Notes: generated by a model from the sequence alone, not told the origin. Numbered from the stretch's first letter, positions 36,427 to 49,086 are shown. The stretch: DNA of 64,000 nt from Antedon mediterranea (GCF_964355755.1 NC_092679.1:6200001-6264000), one strand, 5' to 3'. A program made the numbers and translations.

Positions 36427-38839
36427 TTATAAAGTTGGCATTCTATTGGCAGTCAGTATCTCTATCCAATAGCCATCAGGATCTTGAATAAACGCCAACC
36501 CTTTCATTTTACCTATGTAAAGAAAAACAAAGATTGTAAAGCATCTGTGAGAATGTCGGACATTAAATTAAGTGCTACTGATATGAAAGTGACATTTACC
36601 TATAGAAAATACTAATTTAGACATATGGTTGACTGTGCTGACAGCCACAACGGTACAGATAAAGGGAAAAAAATGTTATAAACTTATACTTATACCATCA
36701 TTAGGCTTCTTGATAAATTTGACCCCAAGTTCTTCAAATCGTTTACAAGCAACATCTACATCAGGGACGGAAAGTCCAATGTGCCCTGTCCAATAAAAAG
36801 ATAAAAATTAGTTTTAATAGAAAGGTTTCATAGTTGCAGGCAATAATTAACAAGTTGAACCAATATAAATTCACTTACCAAAACCTTTTGGCTCAGTATT
36901 ACCATTGTGATAACCTTTGAACTCTGGGTCAGATTCAGTTCCATAATTACTAAAAAATAAAATAACATTTGAATACACCACAAAAATAAACAATCCTATT
37001 GAAAAATAGGATACATTTTCTTCAGTCTGCATACAACAAATTAATTAGTATAAACATTTAAATTCATGGTACATGGATTGTGAGTTTGCAAGTAGGGGTC
37101 GTGTAAGCGATAGATGGGTCTCAATACGATACTCACTATGTTAGTTCAATCGTACCCTTCTGAAGAAAACACCACTTTGTTCTTTCTGCAATATCAACTG
37201 GAATATCCTCGGCTTTACAGTAGCCCATAAAATATAGTGAAAATGTCATACTTGGATAGTCAAGAGTGTGAAGTAACCTTTAAATAAATATTGCATATTA
37301 ATTAAATCAAGACTCTTGTGTGTAGCACTTTCAAAACTTGCTAAAAAGTTTTCACACTTCTCTACTTTTTAAACTAATTTTTATACTTTGTGTATTAACT
37401 TACAGTAGTGCAGGGAGGTATAAAAAACCTTTTTATACCAGGGAGGTTATAAAAATAACTTCTTTTATAGTATAAAGTATATAAATAGTATACCTCCCCT
37501 GGTTTTTTGTTAACTGTGTTTACCGTACCGCATTCCTAAAACTCTTGTGTAGAAATCTAGAGATACTTTCGGATCTTTTATTCTGTACATCGTTTGTTGC
37601 ATTATAAAATCCTGGCAAGATTAAAAAAAGTGTATATTATTTATTAATAACTTTTCTGGCTGTTTACTTTATCGTTTTGATTTAGCTTTTCGCTTTTTAT
37701 TTTTGTATCTCCATTGAGATCCAGCCACTGATACCCACAGCATTGTCATTTTTTTCAGTAATTTGCCTTTGGATTTATTTATTAATAATTAATATATTCA
37801 TGTATGCCATATAAAATTAGAAATTGGCTACATTACGGCTGCCGGTTTATATACCAAAATTCATTGTTCTCATCTTCGCGATTATAATCTAAATTTATCA
37901 CGCTGCTGCTCTAGCCCGCTACGTCCCATTAGGACTACTCAATCAGAAGCTAAAGCAAGCAGCAGTTATAGTTCTAAGGACAGACAGTTTTGTGAAAATG
38001 GAAACTCCACTATGATTTATTGATTCCAGCTGCTACAGTAGACCCAAAAAAAAACGTCTGGGAAAGAGTCTATTAGGACATGTCATGCTAAAATTACAAA
38101 TCCCTAAGCATTTCTGGTATATTCACTGTCAGATATTCATTGAATTATTATCGAAACAGTCCATTAAAGTTTATGTTTGTAATAGGATACTTCACAATTG
38201 AAATATCTAGGGTGATGAAGTGACCCCCAGATTTGACCTTAGCAATAAAATTGACTAAAGTGACAGAAATTGAGTATTCACTTCTGTAACAAAAAAGTAA
38301 TATTTATTCACATATAAAAAAAGAAAAGAAACCCAAAACCCATTGTCTGACAGACAATTTAAGTATTTGTTGCTTTAAATTACATTTTTTTCAGGTAAAA
38401 TAACTATTATGTGACAATAAAATTACACATTCAAAAATATTTGAAATAAAAAATATTTTTCAATAAGCGAGCAGCGTTTTTTGTAAGAAATATTTCTTGT
38501 TGTACTATATTTTAGAGGGATCATTTTTTGTTCATTGCCATATGTAGGAACATGATAATTATTATTTGTCCTTGGTGGCACTCCATACCCGACGACGGTG
38601 ACACACTTCTGATGAACTGTGTGTCATGTCGAGCATGTCGTCGGCGGTCAGCTTCTCCTCCTCGTCGTCAAATGGCAAGCTAAAAGCCTAGGCCTAGCTA
38701 GGATTGGAGTTTTAGAATTTGCAGTCGCAAGAACTAGACTAGCCTGGCCTAGCTAGGCTAGTGTGAAACTTCCTACCTGTGTGCTTTCGTCGGGAGTGGC
38801 ACATGCATTCTCTATCTCGCTCTTCGACAAACCTGACAT
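36427..38839 (-). CDS. GLO1: Lactoylglutathione lyase (glyoxalase I), six exons
   Basis: Minus-strand exons: 38777-38839, 37529-37611, 37137-37277, 36879-36949, 36696-36785 and 36427-36512. All have GT-AG junctions with matching phases; product 177 aa. It converts the hemithioacetal of methylglyoxal and glutathione to lactoylglutathione in the cytosol. The metal ligands of the family are visible: Gln in [10 protein letters not shown], Glu in TIELTYN, His in GFGHIG and Glu in YWIEIL. Other conserved words are [12 protein letters not shown] and [15 protein letters not shown]. Length is close to the ~184 aa usual size. The amino end [20 protein letters not shown] is short and without a targeting signal. 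A possible alternative first exon lies at 38589-38679. Confidence 0.96.
38589..38679 (-). CDS. Possible alternative first coding exon of GLO1
   Basis: A 91-bp segment in GLO1 intron 1 with an acceptor (GGCTTTTAG) and a donor (CGTCGG|GTATGG). It is rich in GAC/GAG codons. From ATG 38636 it encodes [16 protein letters not shown] and exits in phase 0, matching entry into the DFIMQQTM exon. It has a stop in the phase used by the upstream exon, so it could only act as an alternative start. The MLDM sequence has no GLO1 counterpart. Confidence 0.3.
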
Positions 38840-39720
38840 TTTTGTGTTTTTTTTCTTATTTTTACAAAACTGAAACCAAAATAATTTTTTATACTGATGT
38901 TTACATTAATATGAAACGCCAAAACAGTCACAAAAAAGTACAGGAATAAGCCCGATTGACCAGTTTTAATATTTATATTCTGCTGTATTCTAGTACAGTA
39001 GTAGGTGTAAAGTAGCGCATCCCCTCCCTCGAACCCCCCCCCCCCCCCCACACCCGACACACACGTTACACGAACCGGACCCCTAAACCCTTTTCCCACC
39101 CCCCAACCCTCCAAACTGCAGCAATAATAATAATTAATATACTGTAATTTTGTTTATGGATAGTGCGCCCCCTGTAGTTTTTTTAATTTGAGGTGGTACG
39201 GTACGTGTAGATAGAGGGTCGAGACTAGACGGTCAACTTACATCGTATTTGATTGGATGATTTTCCTTTCATGAAACATGATCAACCAATAAGAAGCATT
39301 ACATTATTTAAGTACAATTTATTATAATTACATCGACTGAAAACCGATGCTTAAAAAGTGTACAAACAAAGTGAAAAAATGTACGAATAAGTTACAAGAC
39401 AGTTACAAATAGTGATTAAGAACATAGTAATTAAATTCGGCAATACTTTTGGTAGGTTTTGGGATCTAACTTTTGTGGCACTACGTATAAAAACATATTA
39501 TTTAGGCTAGGCCTAGGCCTCCAGAGTAGGAATACCAATATAATAGAAGGCCAAGCTGACACTCTGACACTGCAGCAGGGGCCGGGCTCACTGTCTGTGT
39601 GGTGGATGGTAGATACACACATAGGCCTAGATAGAGAGGCACTTCTCTAGCTGTTTATAGCCTTAGACTGGTCATGGCCTAGGCCTATATTATGTATGGC
39701 ATATGCCCGGTAACACTAAC

Positions 39721-40491
39721 GGTCACAGTGCATTTCGGCCGCCAATCATTTCGGCCGCCGGTTATGGAACGCCCAAATTCATGAAACTCCAAAAAGGACA
39801 AAATATGGCATGATCATTTCGGCCGCCAGGTATGGCGCGCCAAATTGAAATAGCCAGAAATAAATCATTAACTGTACAGTATTACAGTGAAAAAAAATAA
39901 CTTTATTAAGTCTATGGAACGCCACAGAGAACTATGGTCATTTAAACTAGAGATCAGTAATTGTGCAATGGGCTAAATACATTTTGTTTTTGCCGTAGGC
40001 ATAGATTTAAAGTTATATTAGTTACAGTATTTTACCGTCTGAATATTTTGGTCAAAATGAATATTAATTTAATGTTTATTTTTTTATTTATTTTTAAGTC
40101 CCGAAGATGCGTGTGCTTTGTAAAAATGTGTTTCTTTTACTATATGAATCAAGTCAAGTGTTTTTGACTGGCACATAAAAAAAACTTCAGCATCACCTCC
40201 TTCTTATTAAAAAAATATCATTAATATTCACTGTAGTTAGTGATGGCAATGTGCACGCTATAATATCGCTGCTGTTTCTGGAATTGAAGACCGCCGATTC
40301 GGCTTAATAATACAGTATTTAGTAAAATATTAACATTTTAACACACATTGCGTGTCATACATATTCAAGAATAATTACAATTCTGGCGGCCGAAATTAAC
40401 AATACATATTTTGTCCTTTTTGGCGTTTCATGAATTTGGCAATTCCATAACCGGCGGCCGAAATGACTGGCGGCCGAAATGATCAGACACC
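39721..40491. mobile_element. 771-bp DNA element with GGCGGCCGAAAT terminal repeats
   Basis: About 90-100 bp at each end are inverted copies. CATTTCGGCCGCC occurs twice at the left, followed by GGTTATGGAACGCCCAAATT and, further in, AAAAAGGACAAAATATG and a third ATTTCGGCCGCC. The right end mirrors this order. An 8-bp direct repeat ACACTAAC flanks it (39713-39720 and 40492-40499), as expected for hAT-type insertion. No coding capacity. It sits between the GLO1 and MIS18BP1 starts. Confidence 0.85.
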
Positions 40492-40819
40492 ACACTAACA
40501 GCCTGGCCCCTGCCTGTCTGTTTAGGGTTTTATGATATAAAATGAATCAAGCAAGTGAAGTAGCCTACTACACTAGGCCTACAATTACATGCTATTGTAT
40601 TGTAAATATGTGTTTATTAAACTATTGCTTCTAGTATACAGTAGACCCCAGTTAATATTGTCAAATAACTGAATAAATGTGTATGAAAAAAAATTGAATT
40701 TAGGCCTAACCTAGTTAGTACTGTAATAATAGTAGGCCTATTATGTAACTATATTAATAATTATTTTAATTACAGATTTGTTTTAATTAATAAAAAGGAA
40801 ACCACAAGTATACAACAAC

Positions 40820-43800
40820 ATGATTGATGAATTTGAAGAAATTTATAGACAAAGCCCGTCAGCAAAGGTAAATTAGTAATTAGTAATTTATTACAATCAT
40901 TTTTATTAGCCCATTCATAAATTTCTAGAGCTAGGCCTATCTATATAAGAATAACTATTACTCTAGATGGCAAATGGTTTCAGTCGCAGAATTGTTGCTA
41001 CCTACCAATTTGTAATTGCCAGTGTAGATTACTGTAACTTGTCACAGTTAATTGTTATTTATATTATAAAGCAAAAATCAGTTTTATCATTATTGATTAT
41101 TGATCATTTTAAAATTTCAGATTCTTGAACAATCAGGTTTGTTCGCAAACAAATCAATGAATGCTTTATCCTCACCAAGGATTGTTTATCGACCAAGTCA
41201 GTCACTGTTGGAATTCAATCGACCAACAGTGCTGTTGAATAAGCTTACGCCTTCAGCATGGAAAAGAAAGTCAATGTTATCACCAAAAGACAGCATGGAT
41301 GAGGTTAAGGAATTTAGATCTCCATGTAGCACAGTGTTGCAAAGTGACGGAATGAACAGAACGACAGGTTCTATGATCTCAAATCACAGAACAAAAAAAA
41401 TAATAGAAAACGTAAAACTGAATAAGACAACGTCAGAAGTGGTTGCAGAGCGAATGGAAAATAATTCAAGGAGATTTTTTAACAGAACGGAGACACATCA
41501 TGGAGAGCAAGAAGTGAAAAGGAGAAAGTCTTGTGAAAGCAACGATGGTACAAGCTTTGTGGTGTCACAATCTGGTGGAAGAGATGCACACTGTAAAAAT
41601 GTTTTACTAAGTATGTCTTGGAATGAAGAACGATATTTGATGGCAGAAGCTTTGTCACCTGACTTGATAGAGCAAGTAAAGCCAAAGAGTGTGGAATTAA
41701 GTGAGAAATGTAAACTGCGTAAATTTTTAGTAAATCACAAAACAAAAAGAAACCCTTCAACAACAAAAGATAACTTGAATGTAACTAAGCAAAGTGGCGT
41801 AATTACACCCGTGTCTAGCCAAGGTGAATCGGACAGCATTCATGGCAGTGACGGCTTTGAAGGCCTCGTTAAAAATTTGTTTGAGATGAACGGGTATACA
41901 ACATGTGAAGATAACACTAAGGGAATACCGGATGAAGTGAAATCCCCACAGCACACAATACGTAAGAAACGGTCAACTGAAGGTAATTACACTAAAATCC
42001 ATCTCTACTTCTTCTAAATATGTTTACCAGCCCTTAATTAATAATAGATAACTACTTTATCAAAAGAAATATTTGTATGTATAAAAAGTTAAATCAATTG
42101 TAAAGCTCTGTCTACACTATCAAACTTTATGTGACAAAAAATATAAATAATATGAACATGATGATGTCATATCACTTACCATATTTAAGCACATCATATT
42201 TTTTTGTTAAAACAGTGTGATAGTGTAGACAGAGCTTTAGTTGAGATTGAATTGACTTCAAGTTGTTTTTTTTTTCTAATCAGTGGTTGTTGAAACGAGG
42301 AAAACTATAAATAATAGGACAGTTAATAGTGCAACTGATGCAGTGTGTCAAACAGTCTGTGGCACTAAAGCTCAAGTTTTACAGAAGGTACTTTTATTAT
42401 TATTTACACCTCCCCTCCCTATGTAGATTACATGGCATTCATACTGTAATCGGTGCAGTGCATAGTGCACATTAAGGTCGTGAGGTGGTTTCCTGATTAA
42501 TCGTATGATCAAAACGGTAGGGTAAAAATGTACATTGTAAGATGGTAATAGTTTTCTAAATTACTTTGTTGACGTGTACATAAAGTGAAACATAAATAGA
42601 ATAATAAAAATTGTTAGTAAACAATTTTTAAAATAAAAATAAGGAAGAAAAGCAAAGAGATTATGAAGCGCAAGTATTGTAAGGTTAGAATACTAAAAAA
42701 TTTAGGCGATCTTGTCAAAGGTCAATCGCCTTTAGCCTGCCACGTTTTGATATTCAATATTGAACTTGACCTGACATGGTTAATTTAAGTCAATTTATAA
42801 TAATTTATTTTATATCTCTGGAATTACTAGCCTGGATGTGCCCATACAGTAGTAAATTTATTGTCAAGCTGGTCACTATATGAAACTGAATCAGGAGCTA
42901 TGTTTGAGTCTAACTAATTGAATAGGTTGATAATATTTAAAAAATTTTTATATTTTAGGTCAGCACTAAACCACCAATTGAGTTAAGAAATTGGAGCCTG
43001 CGGACTGTACAGCACAAAGGCCTTTATGTAGAGGGTCATCGAACGTAAGTTCTAAATACAAACACAACTAAGGATTAACAGACAGCATTTACAGGTATCT
43101 GAGATGCTATAATTAGTTATTTTCTCTCTGTGTTTATAGTGGAGATCCTAAAGGTGAATTCTGGCATAGTTCTGCTATTGTCAAGAGGGTCACAGCAAAA
43201 CAACTGGAAACAGGATCGGGATCTATTTATAAACTGATTGGAAGGATAGATGCTTTAATGACTGAAGAGTATGGTAAGCTGACATACAATCTGTGTTCTT
43301 CTCTTCTCTTTGACACTAATAGTAATAATAATATAATGTATGTTTAAACATTGTGGCAAATTGTAATAGGTAATTGTCATATGTTAAGTTACTGTCTGAA
43401 AACAAAAGCCCACTATTACCTAGTTAACCTGTTTTCGCTGTGCCATGATGATTTGTTGACATTGATTCTTTTCCGTGGAGAACCTATAATGAAGACATTA
43501 TCATCCCTTTTGCATTTCATTCATATAATTGTTTTGTTGTTATCATTTTCTTATCTTTCCTAGGGTTTTCTAAATCATTGGTAAAGAAATTCCAAAATGG
43601 GTTTCCAAAGAATTGGAAAGAGTTGATCCAAGCTGAACAAGAATCTAAAAGGTACTTCCATATTTCAATCTTGTACTTGTATGTTTCAATCTCATACTTG
43701 TATGTTTCAATCTCATACTTGTATTTTTCAATCTTGTACTTGTATGTTTCAATCTTGTACTTGTATGTTTCAATCTGGTACTTGTATGTTTCAATCTCGT

Positions 43801-46800
43801 ACTTGTATGTTTCAATCTCATACTTGTATGTTTCAATCTTGTACTTATATGTTTCAATCTTGTACTTGTATGTTTCAATCTTGTACTTGTATGTTTCAAT
43901 CTTGTACTTGTATGTTTCAATCTTGTACTTGTATGTTTCAATCTTGTACTTGTATGTTTCAATCTTGTACTTGTATGTTTCAATCTAGTACTTGTATGTT
44001 TCAATCTTGTACTTGTATGTTTCAATCTCGTACTTGTATGTTTCAATCTAGTACTTATATGTTTCAATCTTGTACTTATGTTTCAATATTGTACTTATGT
44101 TTCAATCTTGTACTTATATAATGTTTCAATCTTGTACTTAGATACCTGTAATGTTTCAATCTTGTACTTATATAATGTTCCAATCTCGTACTTATATAAT
44201 GTTTCAATCTTGCTTTTAAAATTCATACTATATTTTTATGTAATCATAATTTATGTATTGCATTTTCAATTCTTATATAATCATTGAACTTTTAATTCTT
44301 ATGTGTAAAATCATAATCATTGTATTTTCAATTTATTAAATAAAGATGCATTAGAAATATGTTTTTCAATGTTATAGTGGATAGATATCTAAACACATGC
44401 ATGAGTATGACCATTCCAATAACTTATACAATGCAGTTTTAGATACATTACCGTATAATAATTAACATATGTTACGCAATACATGTAAATATATTTTGAG
44501 TGCAAATGCACCTGAGGTCTCTGACTCACAAAAGTACTACTGTACTGTAAATAAAAATATATCCGATATCATTTTGTTGGTTCTATCACTAATTTTATAA
44601 TTTCAGTGATAGTTTGGCAGATGAAACCACACCAGTAGTACCTAAACATCATGGGAAAAAATCTAAAAAACCTGCAAATTCAGAAACACCTGTGTCTACA
44701 AAACCACTTGCAAAGTCAAAAACACTTGTAAAGTCAAAAACACCTGCAAATTCAAAAGCATCTGCGAATTTAAAAACACCATCTTCAATGGATGTGACAC
44801 CTGTAAACAATGGAAGAAGAAAAACATCATCATCATGTGAGTTTTTATTCATAGATAAACTATTGTATAAGAGTAAAGTTGTGTGTTGCTGGTGTGTGGT
44901 TACCAAATATAATATACATATATATCCTGTTTAAAGCTCTGTCTACACTATCACTAACTAGTTTGACAAAAAAAGTGGGATGTGCCCAAATATGGTAGTG
45001 ATAGGACATCATTGTGTCCATATATGGGCACATCACATAAAGTTTGATAGTGTAGACAGATCTTTACCTGCTGGTGATTAAAGGTAGATTGGCTGGCTGA
45101 TTTAACCCATTGCCTAAAATACAGAATATTTTTTCTTAAAGCAAAACCATCTCCATTAACATCCAACGAACTTTCATGCTCAAGCAGAGGTCGTCTTATC
45201 AAGCCACCACTTGCATACTGGGCAGGTCAAAGGTTACGTAACCTCTCTGTCGATCTGGTTGAAATCATACCAGGAACGTCCAACCTTCTTGGCAGTACAG
45301 ATTCACCAACTTCATTAGGAATTCATGAAACGATTCAACACAGTCAGGTAGGAGCATTATTTAGTCTTGAAAACTTACCTGAATGAAATAAAATTTCCAA
45401 CAAATCTAGTCCTCAATAAAGAGAAACACCCTCTAAAGTTAATAGAATTGGCCAAAGCCAAACACTAATGCACCTACTTCATCAGGAATTCATAAAACCG
45501 TTGGTACACTATAGTAAAAGCATTTTTTAGTCTTGAAACCATATCTGAATGAAATAAAATGGTACTATATCTATAATGAAAAACACCCTCCAAAGATAAT
45601 AGAGTTGACCAAAGCCAAACACTGAGACATTGTCAGCTTTTTATAAGGGCAGTTAAGTCACTTTGTTTTTAAAACAATTCTAATTTGCAACAAAATGGTT
45701 TTTATTTAGAGAGATATCAGAATGCGCAAAAGGATGCCGAGCAAAGCAATAAAAACCAAAAAAGTAAAGAAAGAATTTCCTGACACAGATAGTGATGCAA
45801 AGGAAATAAGTGGGGTAGAGGAAAATAATGTATTGGACAGCAAATCTAGAAGTAAAAACTCAAAAGAAATAAATGTAGTACAAGTTGAAGAGAATTCTAG
45901 CAAAGAAATTCTGTCCAAAGATACTAGTACAGAGAGTGATGCCATTTCTAAACTTCAGTCACATCAACTAAACCGTAGCTCAAGCAAATTGATAATTATA
46001 AGTTCGGAAACTGAGGATGAAAAGACAAATGAATCTAAGATTGAGCCTGTAAGGCAAGCCATTCTGGAGAGAAAACCAACGAGTATCCAGAAGAACAATA
46101 AAATGATGACTCCCACCAGCTTAGAAAGGAGATTACGGAGGTCGAGTCGCGTAAATGGTAAAGTCAACAAGAAACAGGATTCTGTGAAAGGTCCAACGTA
46201 TATTGACCATTCAAAAAACAGCCTGATGATTAGTGACCAAGATGCAGACGATGAAGAAAGTGACCGTGACCAAATAAAGAAAACAAAAAGTACGAAAGAC
46301 GTCGTAGTCTCTTTTGGAAGCGCCCTTGGTCAAACGAAGAGCACTCTTGGAAGTGACCTTGGCCAAATGAAGAGCACTCTTAGAAGTGACCTTGGCCAAA
46401 TGAAGAGCACTTTTGGAAGTGACCTTGGCCAAAAAAAGAGCACACAAACTAAGGAGCACACTGTAGTCTCTTTTAAGTTACCAAAGAATGGAAGCAATGC
46501 TGTTGCAAATGCTACCTGTAAACCAAAAAATGATAAGCAATTGTCGATTGAAGAATGCAATGAAGTATGGCAAGCCAAAGAAATAAAAGAGCTTCATAAG
46601 TAAGTTATGTTTTTTATAGTTTAGTTTACTATTTTGTTGTTGTAATTTATTTTTATTTGAAACTGTTTGCAAGGCTTCTAGTTTTCCAACTGTATTTTAT
46701 GGCTTATATATTTGTAGAGCAGTCACAACCGTAGATCCTAGCTCTTTGAGATTTTGGGATAAGATTGCCGAAATAGTATCAACAAAGACTGCAGCTGAGT

Positions 46801-49086
46801 GCCAGACTAAATACCAAGCATGTACAGAACGTCGAAAGGTTACTAGACAAACCACCGCAAATAAAAATAACAATGGTAAGGCAGATATCATACTACTGTA
46901 CTTTGAATCGTTTTTTTATAGTCTTTTGGTCAATAGTTTTTTTTACTCTAATATTGACCACCATGGGTTACTATTAGAGTAGTGGCTTATTATTATAGAT
47001 TGACCTACCGTATAAGGTGGGTTACTATTAGAAGGTGGGTGGGGGGGGGGGGGGGTGTTACTATTAGAAGATTTACGATATATGCTATTTTGTACGTCCT
47101 TTCTGAGGTATTTCATTACAATTGTATACCATCTAACACATCACACTACTGTATGTAAAAGACATATTAGCTGTATTATTATTTTTTTTTAAGAGCCTGT
47201 AAAATTGACAGCTACAGTTGGTACCATGAAACGGAAGAGACAACTTCGACATATTTTAGAGCAGCACGATGAAGGTTATGAAGATGATCTGTTTCATATG
47301 TTGGGTAATCCATCATCGAAGAAGCCAAAGGTAACACCAGAATTTTTTTTATTTGTAACAATCGACACAAACGTTCCATATCCATGTATTTTTCATTTCA
47401 TTATAAAGAATTTCATAGCACTGATGATGTTTTTCTGCATAACAACGAAACATGTTTGCAAAACTTTTATTTTACTTTTATTATGCTAGTGGAAGCTCGG
47501 CAACACATTATTCACGACATAACTTTAAACACATCCGTGGTCAATCATGGACTTACAAAAGTTGGAAAAGCTAAAGAAAAAAATCCGTAAAAGCAGCAGC
47601 TGATATAAACTACTAAAAAATTGCAAAGCATTCGGCGTTTTTCGAATATTTATAAAGAATTTTTTGTTGAAAATAGTCATTTCTTAGTCATTGGAATAAT
47701 TGTTTCTAGATCCCGAATGACGTGATAACAGATGAGGATGAAGTTGAAAACTCTGAAAACATCCAGACGCCCGCTGTTCGTCCAATGATGACCAGGATTC
47801 CAAAATCTTCTCAAAAAACACCACAGTCGATGCTACTCAGTCCTGGATTATTCCATTCTGTTGATAGGTAAGTTTTAGTATTTTTACTACAGTCAACTCT
47901 CCCAATACCGGACACCTTTGGGCCGGCCAAATAAGTCTGGTTTTCCGGAAAGTCTGGTATTCGGAATGTGTTTTTAATGGTAAATATAAATTTGGGACCT
48001 TTTGGTCCTCAAAAAAAGTCTGGTATTGGGAGAGTTTCTGGTTTTCAGAGAGTCCGGTATTGGGAGTATCTGTATATTACTTGTGTTAATACTATCATAA
48101 CAATTCTAGCCTTTTTAAAGCCATTAGGTCTTTTTTGTTGTATATAGTTGCATTATAGTATTACAAATATTATTTGTTTCTACTAAATTATTAGTACAGT
48201 GGTATCCCTCCTCTCGAACACTTCTATTAAGGGGACACATTCCTGTGAAACAAACTCGGGTCAATATAGGTTTTAATGCTACAGCCAACCACTATTCAAG
48301 GGACACCCCTACACTTATCTTAGTGTTGTTCTGTACAGTATATTTACTTCATTCTTAATGAGTAGTAAACATTGGTTTGTTTTTTAGGCAAAAGATAGAT
48401 CCGTATATTTATCGTTTGAAAGGAAAAGGAAGACGTGGTATGCGACCAACAAAAGTTGCGGTAAGAACTTGAATCATTATTTTGACACTACAAAAACCTA
48501 AGGCCGTTTCAAGTGTTAAAACATATATTTTCCCATCAGTTTCATAAAAAAAATAAAACTATAACTGTATCACTTTGCACAAAAATTGTTGGTCTGTGTT
48601 TAGATTCAATTTATTAAATCATTCATACATATAGTACAATGATAATTTGGCAGAAAAACAAAAACAAAACAATACACACATAATATTTACATTCATGATC
48701 AACATGGAACTTAACTGATCAAGCAATTTAAAAAAAAGACCAAGTGACTTATCGTTGGAACTTGTTGTGTAGTCTAAAAGCGCTAGGCAAGAATGAAAAT
48801 TTATGTCTATTTGTTTCAATTGGAATTGTTGTTAATCTTCCCTGGTAACTATTAACTTATTGTTTAAGATCACATTGAGAATGTTTTACTCTATGTTTGT
48901 TTATTTCATTATTTTATATGCAATTTGTCTTTTTCGTTTCAGAAGGAACCCAAAAAACAAGACAGCAAATCATTTCAATCATTATTGAATGGCCATACAG
49001 AGAACATCTTTGATGTCGTAGAAGTTTCAGATATTGACTCAGAAGAGGAAGAAGATCATTATTGGTCAGATGAGGACTTTCAATGA
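40820..49086 (+). CDS. MIS18BP1: Mis18-binding protein 1 / KNL2, fourteen coding exons
   Basis: Exons: 40820-40867, 41121-41982, 42284-42387, 42959-43044, 43140-43273, 43564-43651, 44607-44836, 45142-45347, 45710-46599, 46718-46875, 47194-47330, 47710-47867, 48388-48460 and 48943-49086. Every junction is GT-AG and every phase agrees, giving 1105 aa. Domains: SANTA (about residues 344-432: ELRNWSLRT, VEGHR, FWHSSAIVKRVTAKQLETGS, YGFSKSLVKKFQNGFPKNW); a CENP-C-like motif (about 531-548: GRLIKPPLAYWAGQR); four 11-residue repeats (about 791-832); SANT/Myb (about 880-925: RFWDKIAEIVSTKTAAECQTKYQ). KLTATVGTMKRKRQ downstream also matches the family. The protein recruits the Mis18 complex to centromeres and licenses CENP-A loading. 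The rest is basic, Ser/Lys-rich and probably disordered. The tail is acidic (DSEEEEDHYWSDED). Confidence 0.95.
42102..42240. mobile_element. MITE family B copy in a MIS18BP1 intron
   Basis: TAAAGCTCTGTCTACACTATC to GATAGTGTAGACAGAGCTTTA, a near-perfect terminal pair, with GATGATGTCATATCACTTACC inside. Confidence 0.88.
43655..44215. repeat. Minisatellite, 21-bp unit (TTGTACTTGTATGTTTCAATC), about 26 copies
   Basis: It begins immediately after the splice donor of MIS18BP1 exon 6 and fills the start of the intron. Later copies lose bases (TTGTACTTATGTTTCAATA) and gain ATAATG insertions. The period is a multiple of three, so frames run open on both strands for 130-146 codons; these are not genes. 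Confidence 0.95.
44934..45067. mobile_element. MITE family B copy in a MIS18BP1 intron
   Basis: TTAAAGCTCTGTCTACACTAT to GATAGTGTAGACAGATCTTTA, with CCCAAATATGGTAGTGATAGG and the inverse GGGCACATCACATAAAG inside. Confidence 0.88.
45304..45622 (+). repeat. Tandem duplication of an exon-intron junction of MIS18BP1
   Basis: About 165 bp containing the last ~44 bp of exon 8 and the start of its intron (45304-45467) is repeated at 45471-45622. Shared words include CATTAGGAATTCAT / CATCAGGAATTCAT, TTTAGTCTTGAAA, TGAATGAAATAAAAT and GACCAAAGCCAAACACT. In the copy the donor CAGGTAGGA has become TATAGTAAAA. Confidence 0.85.
47890..48072. mobile_element. ~183-bp pogo/Tigger-like MITE in a MIS18BP1 intron
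   Basis: The left end CAGTCAACTCTCCCAATACC and right end (reversed: CAGATACTCCCAATACCGGA) are imperfect inverses next to TA. Interior GTCTGG/CCGG words repeat. The start resembles that of the 29647 element. Confidence 0.75.
48196..48320. mobile_element. Fragment of a pogo/Tigger-like element
   Basis: TACAGTGGTATCCCTCCTCTC, TTCTATTAAGGGGACACATTCC and CAAGGGACACCCCTA. Related words occur at 15478-15690. Confidence 0.45.

Noticed and set aside
43645-44121. Open frames of 130-146 codons on both strands
   Set aside because: They are a 21-bp minisatellite read in frame; the period is a multiple of three, so no stop can arise.
43655-44215. CRISPR-like array
   Set aside because: Units are contiguous without spacers, and the sequence is eukaryotic and intronic.
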